Assembly (NCBI RefSeq): GCF_000003815.2
Contig: NC_049987.1
Span: 24,250,053-24,314,052 of the forward strand
Direction: 5' to 3'
From: Branchiostoma floridae
Taxonomy: Eukaryota > Chordata > Leptocardii > Amphioxiformes > Branchiostomatidae
DNA: 64,000 bases
The position numbers were made by a program, and so were the translations under genes. This document shows positions 24,630 to 36,000 of the stretch, piece by piece. The notes under the pieces are model-generated. The model did no database searches. It saw only the letters and a list, made by a program, of their open reading frames with translations, and was not told the origin of the DNA. Every line of letters begins with the position of its first letter. Within the stretch, counting starts at the first letter, position 1.

Positions 24630-27350
24630 CCGATCCAGGACCTTTCCCTGCCCTATCATATTACGAAGGATGAAGCGTCCAAATTTCCCAGGAACATGCC
24701 ATCGACCCCCAGATTGTGCGTCACCATCCCTAACCCAGTATATCAGTTTGCGACGCACGGGTAGTGCATAGTCTCTCCTTCTGTATTATAGACGTGCTGG
24801 ATGCAGCCATGCATTTCTTGATCTTTCTTGATCCAGTCGTCGCTTCGACTAACATATTTTCGACCTTTACTGTACGTTTGTGCTCTTCAAGCTAAGTACA
24901 GGTCAAAATGATAAAGTAGTGAACCCTTCTAACACAATATAAGATTAAGAGTGCGGTATCTTAGCATTTATTATTTATGTAAAATGGAGGCGTTAGATGT
25001 TCGGCTAACCGTTACCCGTGCACTGTTTTGGGTACCGTACTCCAGCGTGACACAGCACTGTACTTGTTTTAGTCTGACTTTCTTCATATAATTTCAAGGG
25101 GAATATTACTGGTCAAACTCAACACGTTTTCAGAGAGTCGATTGAAGTCTCGCTGCAAAGTTACCGGTAGTCAGGTCGTCCAACAGGTGGTCCAACTGGT
25201 ACTGCTCGCAAAAAAAGTTCCTTTCCGGCCACAGCCTGCGCTTCGACTCCAAATGTTGGTGAAAATTTTTGAAAGTGAGAAACATTTCAAATATTGCACT
25301 TCACAAATCATGTTAGGTATTGTCCACAAGACTAGATAATGCCGGACGTCATGAAAGGCATTAAAGATGTTAAATACGTTTTCAACATCATCTCCCGTAT
25401 CAATGCACATTTGGACAGAATCGCCGCTTGGTACCATGACAGTCAGTGGAAACGTAGCGCTACTCAATGTCGTCCTATTTGTAAAGCGCCAGAGACAATT
25501 ATTTAATCATAGGGTAGAAAGATTAGTTCTACAGAGAGCAATGGTGGTCTAGATATCTGTAACTTTTCTCCGCCCGTTTTAACGCCGTGCGAGCATGATC
25601 AATCCCGAGGTGTGTGGTGCACCGGTGATCTTAGACTTGTGCCAGGGTGACCTACAATAGTATTGTCGTTTATTCTTCTTATAGTACTTTGATACACTGC
25701 GCTTGGAAGACAACGATTCTATAGGCGTGGGCAATGTAGTTAGCAAATCAAACACGGCAGCAGAGCGGAGAATACAGCGTTCGTGTGTTTTAGAAACGAA
25801 ATACGGAGTAATTCACCATGCCACTGCGTGACTATTCGTATCTGCTGTTACGTGTTTAAGACTTTTTTCTCATTTATCGCTAGAGAAAAAAGAGACAAAC
25901 AGGACTAAAAAAACATGTTCATTCTTCATGAGAACAGATTTCGTAACAATGACTTATTCATACCTAAAGATATTCATATGTCTGTTTAGTTATAGACCTT
26001 ACGAAAGTCGCTTTACTTTTGTCGTGTCAATAAAGATTTTATATGCTGCATGCACGGCATTGGATAGTGTAAGAGATACGATAGAAAGACTGGTGCGTCG
26101 AGAGGGTAAACATGTAGGTGTGATCCGCGCACTCAACGCCGCATGGAGGTGATGGACAATCCAAACTGCGATATTTTCCTGCAAGTCAGAGCAAGCCGAC
26201 TTCTTTAGACCGCCCCGGGTGGGACCATAAACAGGCATTTGTCGCAGTTCTCCCAGACGTATTTTCCCGTCCAAAAAACTCGGACAGGGCCCACAACTTG
26301 AATTATGTCACAAAAAGTCACGCGATGTATTGATTTTTAACCTCCTTGGTAACTGCGACAATTTCGGCATTGTCTGAATCACTTGAATTTATCGTAAAAT
26401 TTCTCCGTTTGTCACATTTCTGCGTATGTTTTATTGACGACCAGGGGGCTCAAGAACGTGGTTGAACAACGTGTTTTGGCTCGCCATACTCAGATGAATT
26501 TCCAAGAAACTTGATAGTGGGGCATAGGATTTCAGTTGCAGTTTCTTACAACCAATCATGTGGCTCATTATTTGCAGTAAAAATCGACGTCTCCGGCTCA
26601 TTTCGTACAAATTGTAGCGATTGGCTAGCCAGTAAATAGATTGTCCCACACTGTACACATCAGACGGCTGCCGCCAGCATTGCACCATGGCAACAGCCAA
26701 TGTGTGGTTGGAAAGACCACCAAGGCGCCAAGGCTCACGTGCGCCGCACAGGCGGGATGTCAATCAACCCGCTGTTCATTTCAGCTGATGCGGCCTGGAA
26801 CTGGGATTGCCCGAGCAACGCTGAAAAGGCAGAAAAAAAACCGCGCTGAGTAGCGGAGCAGATTTTTCAAATTTCTCTACACTGTAAGCTGGAAAATGAA
26901 CAGCATTTTATAAGTGTATGTAAACTTTACTAGAAGACCCATCAGTTGGTTTTGCTACTCTCTTTACTTCAGATAGCCGTGCGTGGTGACAGTATATTAA
27001 TGAACGAATATGTACAAGAAAATACGTCACCCATTCATTAGTCGCGGCCAAAATATTAATATAGAAGAAAAGTTGTAGATTTGAGGGTAGAAAAATATCT
27101 CTTTTTTATTTTCATAGTATTGTTCAGGCGATAGTACAACGTTATTACTATTAGTGTTCGCCCGCTCTGGCTGTTGCCCCGTAATACTGGACGTAATGTA
27201 TGCCTCTAACAATGTCTAATAGTCTCACTTGCGGACTTTAGCGCTCTTCTGGTCGCTGCGTTTAGTGTACGGAAGGGGGCGCTGTCGCACGGCTTCCGAC
27301 AATTTAGGGACTTAGACAAAATTTGGTCACGCGGCGGCAATTTTTTTCTA
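24630..27350. other. No gene recognised
   Basis: Mixed AT-rich and moderately GC-rich sequence. Open stretches on both strands (for example 25171-25467, 25999-26274 and 26431-26763 minus; a 56-codon ATG frame at 25339-25509 plus) overlap in antisense and show no family resemblance. They could be fragments of an old mobile element. Confidence 0.35.
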
Positions 27351-27359
27351 AGTGTTTTA

Positions 27360-27600
27360 CGGCGCCCGAAGCGTCCGGCGGTCCTGAACTGCCGAACGTG
27401 CTGAACCACTTAATGACGGTTCACCGCCCGGCGCGCGGACGGGCAGCCTCGCGGGGCGGACGCCTTTCACGTAGGCGGACGAGGTGGACTGCCCTCGGAC
27501 CGGTTCGAACCGCCCGGTGCGAGTTGATTTTCACACAGGAAGTTTTCCCAGACAATCAGAACCAGGTTCACGTCCGGACCTGGGCTTGATCCTCTGGACC
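27360..27600. other. Short GC-rich segment
   Basis: About 200 bp rich in CCGAACG, GCGGACG and CGGTTCGAACCG words, similar in character to 21160-21660. It lies between AT-rich flanks. No gene is supported. Confidence 0.45.
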
Positions 27601-28928
27601 TGAACTGTGCCTGGATTTTCTGTACTGGTACTCAGCCTTATACCAGAGGCATCAAAGTATACTAAGCAAAAATCAAACAGAAGCATTGCCACACTGACTG
27701 TACAAAGAATACCATTAAAAAATTCTAGCCTCCACTAGCAATTGTCTCCTTTGTTTACACTGACATTAAGCATTATTAGACACTCACTGCCATATGCAGC
27801 GTGCCACTCACTCCCCAAGTTATGTATGTTACCAAAACATACCTGTTTACTGTAAATTCTGCCTCAAGTTCACAACATGACCTTGGCGACATCACAGCTG
27901 TCTCTTCCATGGTCCAACAAATAGATGCTGATGTTTTGTAGGTGGAAAAACAGGACTTGTAAGCAAAGGGGCTTGTTTTTCCACAGGTAGACTAATTACA
28001 TGTCTATAGGTGTGAAAGACCTTTGCTAAAGACAGCTAGACAGTTCATGGTGCAGCAACGCCCCCTATTAACTCATAGCAGTACTGCAGTGTACATGTAA
28101 CAGGTGTATGTGCACCTGTTAACCTCAAACAGAATATAAAGATTAAATCATGTTAAGTCATTTTTGATTAGTCATTGATAGTTTCTGGGCAATTAGATAA
28201 TAAAGCAATCTTATCATAGACTTCTTTTTAATGTGCATTTACATTGGTTTTTAATTACTCTTCAAACCCCAACTTTTGCGAGCCAGAGAGGTACCACAAA
28301 ATAAGACAAGAACTGAAGATGTGACTGTGCTACCATAACAGTACACTATAGCTACCGCACACATTAACTCTTCTTTGATATGCTGAAAACCAAGTTTTCA
28401 CAAGTTTCAGTAATCACTTGGTCCGTAAATAAAAAAGGACAAAGAACCACCATTTCTGTTGGTGTAAACCTACACTAAAATAATATACAATGCCATACAA
28501 TCACCCCTTGCAAAATACATATCATAGAATATACTTCAATCGGACACTTGCATTTCCAGACCTACCTCAGACTTTGACTTGCAATAAAACCATCTCTGCT
28601 ATAGATAATGATTATTAATTTGTCATCTGATTTTGTAACACTGATTGATACAACAATATTTCCTCACCTTTTTTTCCACAACAGCTTGCAACTAACCAAC
28701 CTTGGCATCAGATGCAGAGAATGTTGCCAACACATCTGAATTGTTACTACTATTCTTAGACTAGTATGTACAGTGTCAGTTACTTTGTACAAAACACGTT
28801 TGTCTGTGCGTGATTCAAGCATTGGCTTAATCCGTTTCATCTGCATATTGGCAGCATATGTAGGAAGCATGTGACATGTCCTAAGCCTCTCCCGTTATCC
28901 AATTGCTCTTTCCCTAATCCCCAAGTCT
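27601..28928. other. No gene recognised
   Basis: AT-rich sequence without paired repeats or coding-like open stretches. Confidence 0.4.
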
Positions 28929-28929
28929 G

Positions 28930-29502
28930 AGAGGGTCTGCATGTCTTTTTCTGTAAGGCGTAGGGAGTTGTCTTGATTCAACGTTAATCATAACAGGCCC
29001 GCTCTAATTCAACGTTAAGCATTGTCCGTAAATTATTCATGTAGTACAATTTGTTGGTTCAATTCTACATCGCACGTAATTGTGATCCCGAATGCATCAT
29101 TAAGCAATACTGACAAATTATTTGTATTGCAGAGATGAATGCCAGATTCCCAAAAGTCTCAACAGAGCATCCGGACAGCGTCAGTGTTCACAGCCAAATT
29201 TTGCCAACACACCATAGACACAATCAGTAAGGCATAATCCAACCTAACTCCTTCCCAAAACCTTTTTTCAAGACAATTTACAACAAACCATAATGATGAT
29301 GATGACAACGAACCATTGTCATCTATCATCGCTGGACCATAATGACAAAGAAGTGAACAAGTCAGTATTGCCAACCTAACTCATTCCCAAAACCTGTTTC
29401 AAGTCAACTTACAATTGACCGTTGCCATCTACATTTTTAAAAGCACTGCTGGGCCTCCTAAATTTACCGTTATGGGTAACTGGGATCCCCCCATACAGAC
29501 CC
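28930..29502. mobile_element. Large AGGGTCTGCATG-family copy
   Basis: It begins AGAGGGTCTGCATGTCTTTT TCTGTAAGGCGTAGG and ends GGTAACTGGGATCCCCCCAT ACAGACCCT, the two family termini, but is about 570 bp rather than 200. The extra interior includes a tandem-like pair, CCAACCTAACTC(C/A)TTCCCAAAACC near 29236 and 29372. Probably an element with a later insertion. Confidence 0.6.
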
Positions 29503-29840
29503 TAATCTACCCTTTCCAGGAACAGCCCCTCCATCCCCCTGCTTTATCCTCACCTTTGAATCGACGCTCACGACGACCAGTCTTCCCCGCGGCCACACCA
29601 AACAGTTTGATACATGAAAACCGTCAGCGATCCATTAGTCGTCTGACCTTTGTCATTTATGGCACAACAGGCCGCGGTTTTGTAAGCGAATCCACCCGAC
29701 AAGTGTCCGGTTTCAACACAAAAGCCATTAGCTTCCTCTCATGTAACCACCTGAACACAGGAACGGCTGCCGTTTAATTTGTTTTCTTAAACATTCTTTT
29801 GACAAGTTTATCCTTTCAACGAAACAGGTTTTAGAGAAAC

Positions 29841-30182
29841 CAGGGTTGAACAAGTCCACAAGCCCTATTGTCCCGGACAGATAAAATAGCCCATAGGGCA
29901 AGTGCATGTCCATGATGTCCTACCCCACTTGCCCGATCGGGCAAGTAAGATTTTTCAATGATTGAGATTTTGATATACTTGTTACTTTTCACAGTCGCGG
30001 CATCAAGCATTAGTCAACATAGAAAAATCGAGTCAGTGATAAAAGAATTCCATCCAAGTGAAAATGCATTAAAAATTCACTTAAATTTTGGGCAAGTAAA
30101 AATTTCTTTCGAGCGAGTGAATTTTTTATGCACTTGCCCGATAGAACAAGTCAATCTTAGCTAGGAAACTTGTTCAACCCTG
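29841..30182. mobile_element. 342-bp CAGGGTTGAACAAG element with 5-bp target duplication
   Basis: The ends CAGGGTTGAACAAGT and ACTTGTTCAACCCTG (with an insertion near the right end) are flanked by GAAAC on both sides (29836-29840, 30183-30187). The interior has repeated CACTTGCCCGAT / GGGCAAGT words. Same class of ends as 41309 and 62636. Confidence 0.85.
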
Positions 30183-30705
30183 GAAACCATCTGCATTTAC
30201 TAATTCTAGCCATGGCAAAACATACGATCAGTTATGTAATCAACGGACTCTCTAAGACTCAATATTATGTCTCGAAATTATATATATACATATTAATCAT
30301 GTTGTCTACACTGTGATCACGAGGATGGATTAATGTAACAACTTCAATCAGCGTTCCAAATCTCTTATTCAATACAAAAGTCACTGTACTGTCATGTCAA
30401 TAAAGCTTGTTTCTCATTTTTAATTCAGATGAAATCAACAGGATAAGAAGATATCCTTCTGTTACATAACTCCTTGTCTAACTAGTGTCTCGAAACTTAA
30501 CCTGTAAAAAGTGCTATCAATGAAGTATTTCACAATACTGTGAGGAGAAAGCCAAGAGGTAGTCTTGTTATATTTGAGAACTTAAGACCAACAATGCCCT
30601 CCCACAAGAAGGTAAAAGTGCTGAGACTCCCTGAAAACAAGGCATCAAAGTGTTGGCCACTGGGTGAATTGCCTCATACAAACCTCTATTACAAATAAGG
30701 AGGAT

Positions 30706-30990
30706 AATTATCTGTATCTGTATCTGTATAGCCGGTATAACCACCCTTCGGCGTAACACACCAGCTTCTGTATCTGTATCTATATAGCCGGTATAACCAC
30801 CCTTCGACGTAACACACCAGCTTCTGTATCTGTATCTATATAGCCGGTATAACCGCCGTTCGGCGTAACACACCAGCTTCTGTATCTGTATCTATATAGC
30901 CGGTATAACCGCCCTTCGGCGTAACACACCAGCTTCTGTATCTGTATCTATATAGCCGGTACAATGGCCGTTCCGCGTAACACATCAGCT
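30706..30990. repeat. 56-bp tandem array, five copies
   Basis: Units of CTTCTGTATCTGTATCTATA, TAGCCGGTATAACC, then a CTTCGGCGTAACACACCAG end, with period 56. The first unit has extra TATCTG and the last is altered. The YRYR-type open frame on the minus strand at 30568-30873 is produced by the array. Confidence 0.9.
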
Positions 30991-31249
30991 TTGCAGGCAC
31001 GCGGCACGGCAGCAGCTGGTTATATCACACCCAACGACCCGTCAGACCTAACTTTTGCACATCTCTGTATAGAAGTATACTGTTCTACAAGTACAAGACC
31101 CTCTCCTGGAGTTTACAATGATTATGTTGAGGCGAGACCAACTTGTGCCTTTCCATTTGGACACTCAACTATAAAAGAATTTATCTTCAATCTCCACAAT
31201 TGTTTCATATCAAAGGACTTCTGCCACCTTGTTGTTAGGATTGATTCAT

Positions 31250-31640
31250 GATCTCGAGATCCTGGGTTCAAATCTGTAGCAGGCCTCAATGTTGTAAAAA
31301 GGCATTTTGAATGTCCTCACTCAACTCAGGTGAAAATGAGCTTTAGCTAGGGACATGACGTTCTCTCAATGAGACGTTGTAAGAAAAGAGTAGAAACAGT
31401 GTCCTTGCTCCCAGGATTCTAACTCGCGCCAAACCCAGGCTGCTAGACCACAAACCCAGCACCACAAACCACTATGACAAAAGCCCAGAGCCATTGGCAT
31501 GGTCAGTTTGGCGCTGCCTGAACCCCACTGTTACAATGTAAAGCCAGAGGTCTCATTTCTGAGGACCTCAAAAATGTAAAAGAACCCACCACACTTACTG
31601 ATAACAGTAGGGTCCTTTCTAAAGCGTCTGAGTGGCTCAA
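31250..31640 (+). mobile_element. SINE family B copies/fragments
   Basis: GATCCTGGGTTCAAATCTG (B-box-like), CCTCACTCAACTCAGGTG AAAATGAG, and further on CACCACACTTACTGATAAC AGTAGGGTCC-type tail phrases as in 17.9 kb. Confidence 0.55.
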
Positions 31641-31663
31641 ACCTTACAGTCAGCTTTTGTAAG

Positions 31664-32028
31664 TTAGGCCATGTTGATTTGATTATATGGATGACATCCT
31701 CTGGAACCCTAAAACCGATGCAAGTGCGCAAATTAAAAAAAGCTTGACAACAGAATAGCCTTCATTAGAATATGAAATATAACTAAGTTCTAAGGACAGT
31801 TCAATTGTATACACTACAAACAGATTCTCCGTTTTGTTTCTCTCACATATTTTTCTCTGACATTTTCCAATATTTTTTTTCTTTCTTTTGCTATGTACTG
31901 TATGGTATCTTTTGCTCATTTTGCATCTGCTTTGTACAATTTAAGGGAAAGGTTGAAAACTTTTGAAAACGGCCAGAAATTAATGTATGCACGGATGTCA
32001 TCCATATAATCAAATCAACCTGGCCTTA
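31664..32028. mobile_element. 365-bp inverted-repeat element
   Basis: Terminal repeats of about 34 bp: TTAGGCCATGTTGATTTGAT...ATGGATGACATCC at the left and GGATGTCATCCAT...ATCAAATCAACCTGGCCTTA at the right. The interior is A/T-rich with no ORF supported. A partial copy lies at 46430-46566. Confidence 0.8.
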
Positions 32029-32489
32029 CTCTACAAAACATGGACCAGGTGTGTTATGCCTTTAGGCAGTTTACCGACAATGTGATGTGAACAAACGCCA
32101 GCCAGGCTGCTGTCTCATGTGATATCTGCCGGGTCTTTCCGAACAAAAGACTTGTTATTTTTAAACAAACGTACAATCTGACATATTATGTAACACAACA
32201 TGGCAACATGCCCCCCTCCCACGACCCGCAAACACACACAGGACACATAAATAAAATCAAACTAACTATGAGCATAGTAGTGTGCCTGTGTTTCTTTGAC
32301 AGTACTTATGTGCACCATAACTACTGCTGTGAACCCAAAATGTACCCTAACACTTTTGAATCGTCACGGAGTTTACAAAATATCGTCTGCTAGTTGAGCT
32401 ATTTTTGCCGCGAGCGATTAATCTGAACTTCTCCAACGTTTTCGTATAACTTCCCGACAGTTTTCAGCATAAAAGGATTTCTCAACAAG

Positions 32490-33071
32490 AGCTTTTAACG
32501 TGCCAGACGTAAACACACCCTCTGATGTTCTAAAAACATCTTTAAAAGGGCAATATTTGGGTACAAAATGGAGAAACTCAAAACACACCACACTCACCTT
32601 TCGCGCCGAACGTCGTCTGGAGTTTCAAAATGGCGCCCAAAGGTCCCGGATGCGGAAGTGGTTTGTTGACGATCTCCATGACAACGGGAGTAACAACCTG
32701 CCGGACCGAACCGCGTTACGTGACTACGTCATATTGTCACCCTGCGCTACAAACAATTTAGTACTTAGTAAACCTATCAAAATCTAGCATTAACCTCTAT
32801 GTTTTCAATACGAAACTATCAAATTCTGATTTTAAAAAAGATATTAAAGTGCAAATTAGATGGAATTTGACCCCAATATTAATTTTGAAAACGCAAAATA
32901 GGCTCGAGCGGATGGATATTTAAGGGTGGTTCGCCCGGGGGGCGTTACCCTAACGGTGATTTGCATAACCACAACAAGCTTTGAGCATGGCAACTTGTCA
33001 CGCTGTTTGAGTAGCATAGCTTCTCATTCTGATTTCACAGCGATTAATAGATCCCAACCAGGGAAGCCACG
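32490..33071 (+). promoter_or_regulatory. CpG-rich promoter region of FAM228, possibly bidirectional
   Basis: The 580 bp upstream of the FAM228 ATG is richer in CpG and GC than the surrounding AT-rich sequence. It holds a YY1-like AAAATGGCGCCC near 32628 and an octamer-like ATTTGCAT near 32959. On the minus strand, sequence around the YY1 site ends in a strong donor (GCGAAAG|GTGAGTG, exon edge at 32598), which would fit a non-coding first exon of a divergent transcript running left. No coding exon for such a transcript was found. No TATA box is evident. Promoter function is inferred from composition and position. Confidence 0.4.
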
Positions 33072-36000
33072 ATGTCCGTCATGGCTGCTAGGGGCCGGGA
33101 ACTCACCCGGGAGTCGTTCGGGAGGGCGTCGACGTGGAGCGCGGGCGAGGGCTCGGGCTCCATCGAGGTGCACGACCGACAAGCGGCGGACCAGCTCGCC
33201 CTGGCCAGCCGACGGGAAATGGAGCAAATTCAGGTGAGTCACGATCGGCGAAAGTCTGGATTCCTTCGTGGAGAAAGTCCTTACAACTCACACTTGTAAT
33301 CTGACGAATGTTTGAGTCAAACCTGAGGACTGTAGCCCCTTCTTCAAGTGTCTAAAGCCAGACCGCCCGCCACCCAAATCGGTTACAAGACCACTTGAGA
33401 AATAGGAAGAACAAAAAGCGAACTTTGGACAACAGCAGCTGTGAAAGAAACTTTACAACCACCATATACCTCCTGCAGTGTTGATTCTCTACAATGTGCC
33501 TTAATTTACAACAAGGAATAAAAGTCTTGAAGAAAGCTAGAGCAATTTCTTTTCGGTACTGATTGACTACTTGAGTGGCAAAGTTGCTTGAGATCAGACC
33601 CCAGTTGTTGCCACCACACACCTTCCACTTGACCACACCTGACTTACAGGTAACAACACGTCTCGGTATGGGTGACAGGGCTTCTTATAGTGCGGGTCTA
33701 AATTCTTAACTGGCAACCTCAAGTATTGTAACAGTTGTGGCTAGTGCCACATAGGCCAAAAGTTTCAATGTTTCAGTAGCACCTGGGTACAATTTTACAG
33801 GGAGGAGTTGCTAGATGAAGAAAGACTGAATGCAGCTATAGGACTTTCCAGACTATAGATGCAGAACACAGTGACTGATGATGAGTTGCTAGCTCTTCCC
33901 CTATTTTATGTCCCTTCCAATATACAGGTGCAGCCCCAACCAAGATGCCCTTCTCCAACTTAAAGTATACAACCAGAAAATACCACAGTGACTCCAATTG
34001 AAATGTGCACTATTTGCTTGATGTCCACTATGATAAACCTTAAGTACATGCTGAAAGTGATCAAAGTTTGGGTAGGCACCTTAACACACATCTTGGACAC
34101 TCCTTTGCTTGTATGCAACACCTTAGTGTTTACTTCAATGGTTCTTTCACTATAGAACTGATAGTTTTGAAGACAGGTATGGAAGTTTGACTACAGGCAT
34201 TTTTTTTTCAGTTTTATCAGTTCCATACTTTTTTTTTACACTAGACTAAGCATAAATCAGGTGTTGGGCAGAGAAACACTCACAGGTGACCTGTTTTGTC
34301 ACCATGATTAAGTTTCTGTGGCAGAGAGGAATTCTTTAACTGTGTCGTTTCATGCATGTTTGCTGTGAAGCATCCTCTTATCTTATTTATCTCAGTCAAT
34401 TAAAGGCACTTCTTGCAACAACAGGTGTGATCATGATTATACTTTTACAGTTTTGAACACACCTTTTCACAAAAGTCGCTCATTGCACAAGGAGCACTTT
34501 AAAGGTTATTTTCTAATCAAAGAACTTCCAGCAATCAAGTAGAATTTTATTCATCTGGTTCATTTACCTGCTCTGATTAAAAAGAAAGAAGAAAAAAACA
34601 GGTCATGAGAGGAATATGAAAAATGTCCACAAAAAACTTGTGTTTCGAAGAGGTTTACTGTAAGTGAAAATTCCCCCCATACAGTGTAAGCTCTAGGTTT
34701 TTTTCTAGCAGTTTGCAGTTTTTTCTATAGGACAAAGTTTTGATCAAGAAGTGCCAGCATTCCTTAGCGTGAAAAATCTTTAGATTACGTGTCACAAAAG
34801 CTTCCCAGCTGACTCTGTATGAACTTCTTCTACTCCTCAGCTACCAGCGCAGAGTCTGAAATGCCAGCCAAGATATAAGTCACGGTTAAACAAACACCCC
34901 GCCCGCTTCAAAGGGCATTCCCCACTCCCCTTAGCAACGCCCCGGCAACGCATCCCACCGCCCGCACGAACCGCGAATGCGCAGAAAAAAGTTTTGACAA
35001 CACTCACGCACCCCACACGAGGCAATCTAATCTCTCTGATGGTATTGTGTTGGTGGCTCCCTGGGGAGTTGTTACCGCTAATCAATTTCTCCTATTATTA
35101 CATCCCCCCCACCCACTTCTTTTCATAATGGCGCCATTACCTGAACAAACCAACCCGATTCTATCCCCACTGGTGGTTCTCTAAGTTCCCTTTTCCCATA
35201 GCTGTCATTATTTCACCACAATAATGCAGACATAATGAAAATTAATAGCCATTAAATTGACTGAAGTCACTTACTTTTAGTGTTTCCCGGTCGTCAATAG
35301 AAGGTGGTTTCTTTTGTATCTGTTGAAAGAAGTCATATTGAACAGATGGCCTCTCTTTTATTAGAGGTACTAAATGTGATTTCCCTTGGTAAATGGTACG
35401 GACCTGCTTTTATGTTTGGAGACTAAATGTGTTCTTTTGTTAATTGATGAGAGAAGTGAATTGGGGCTTCCCTTTGTCGTTATTGTAAGTCGGGACACCT
35501 CTATAGGAGAAACCTAACAAAAGCCTTAACAGCAAAAAACACAAACCACAGGAAAGTAGAAATGTGCAGGACAGAAGTTTGAATGTAATGCACCATCTGT
35601 ACCTTTCCCTCCTATCAATACATTAATCGTGGATAGTTGTAATTTTAAAGATTCTTTGTTTGGAAAACACCCTTAAAATCAAACAGGAGCTAGGCAACAA
35701 TAGGATACAACATAGAGATACAAAAATACCTATTTAAGGGTGACAAGAGTTAAGTTTTTACTTGTCAAGCTTGTCAGCACTATAAGACTTGCATTTCAGC
35801 AAGTTGACTTTGAAATAACTCAAAGAACGTTCATTTGAGGAGAGTCAAGGAAACAAAAAATTTAATCTAAAAGTCAGCCCTCTGAGACTTTTATTTCAAC
35901 AAGTTGACTTTGAAATAACTCAAAGAACATTAATTCATGAATAAAGACTCTTTCTACACAACTAATGCTTTATTCTCACCGACATTTCTGTGACAGTCTG

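Noticed and set aside
25339-25509. 56-codon ATG frame (MPDVMKGIKDVKYVFNIIS...)
   Set aside because: Plausible amino-acid composition, but isolated, antisense to another open frame, and without family match or splice partners.
30568-30873. 101-codon open frame with YRYR repeats
   Set aside because: Produced by the 56-bp tandem array; the period is not a multiple of three, and no neighbouring exon fits.
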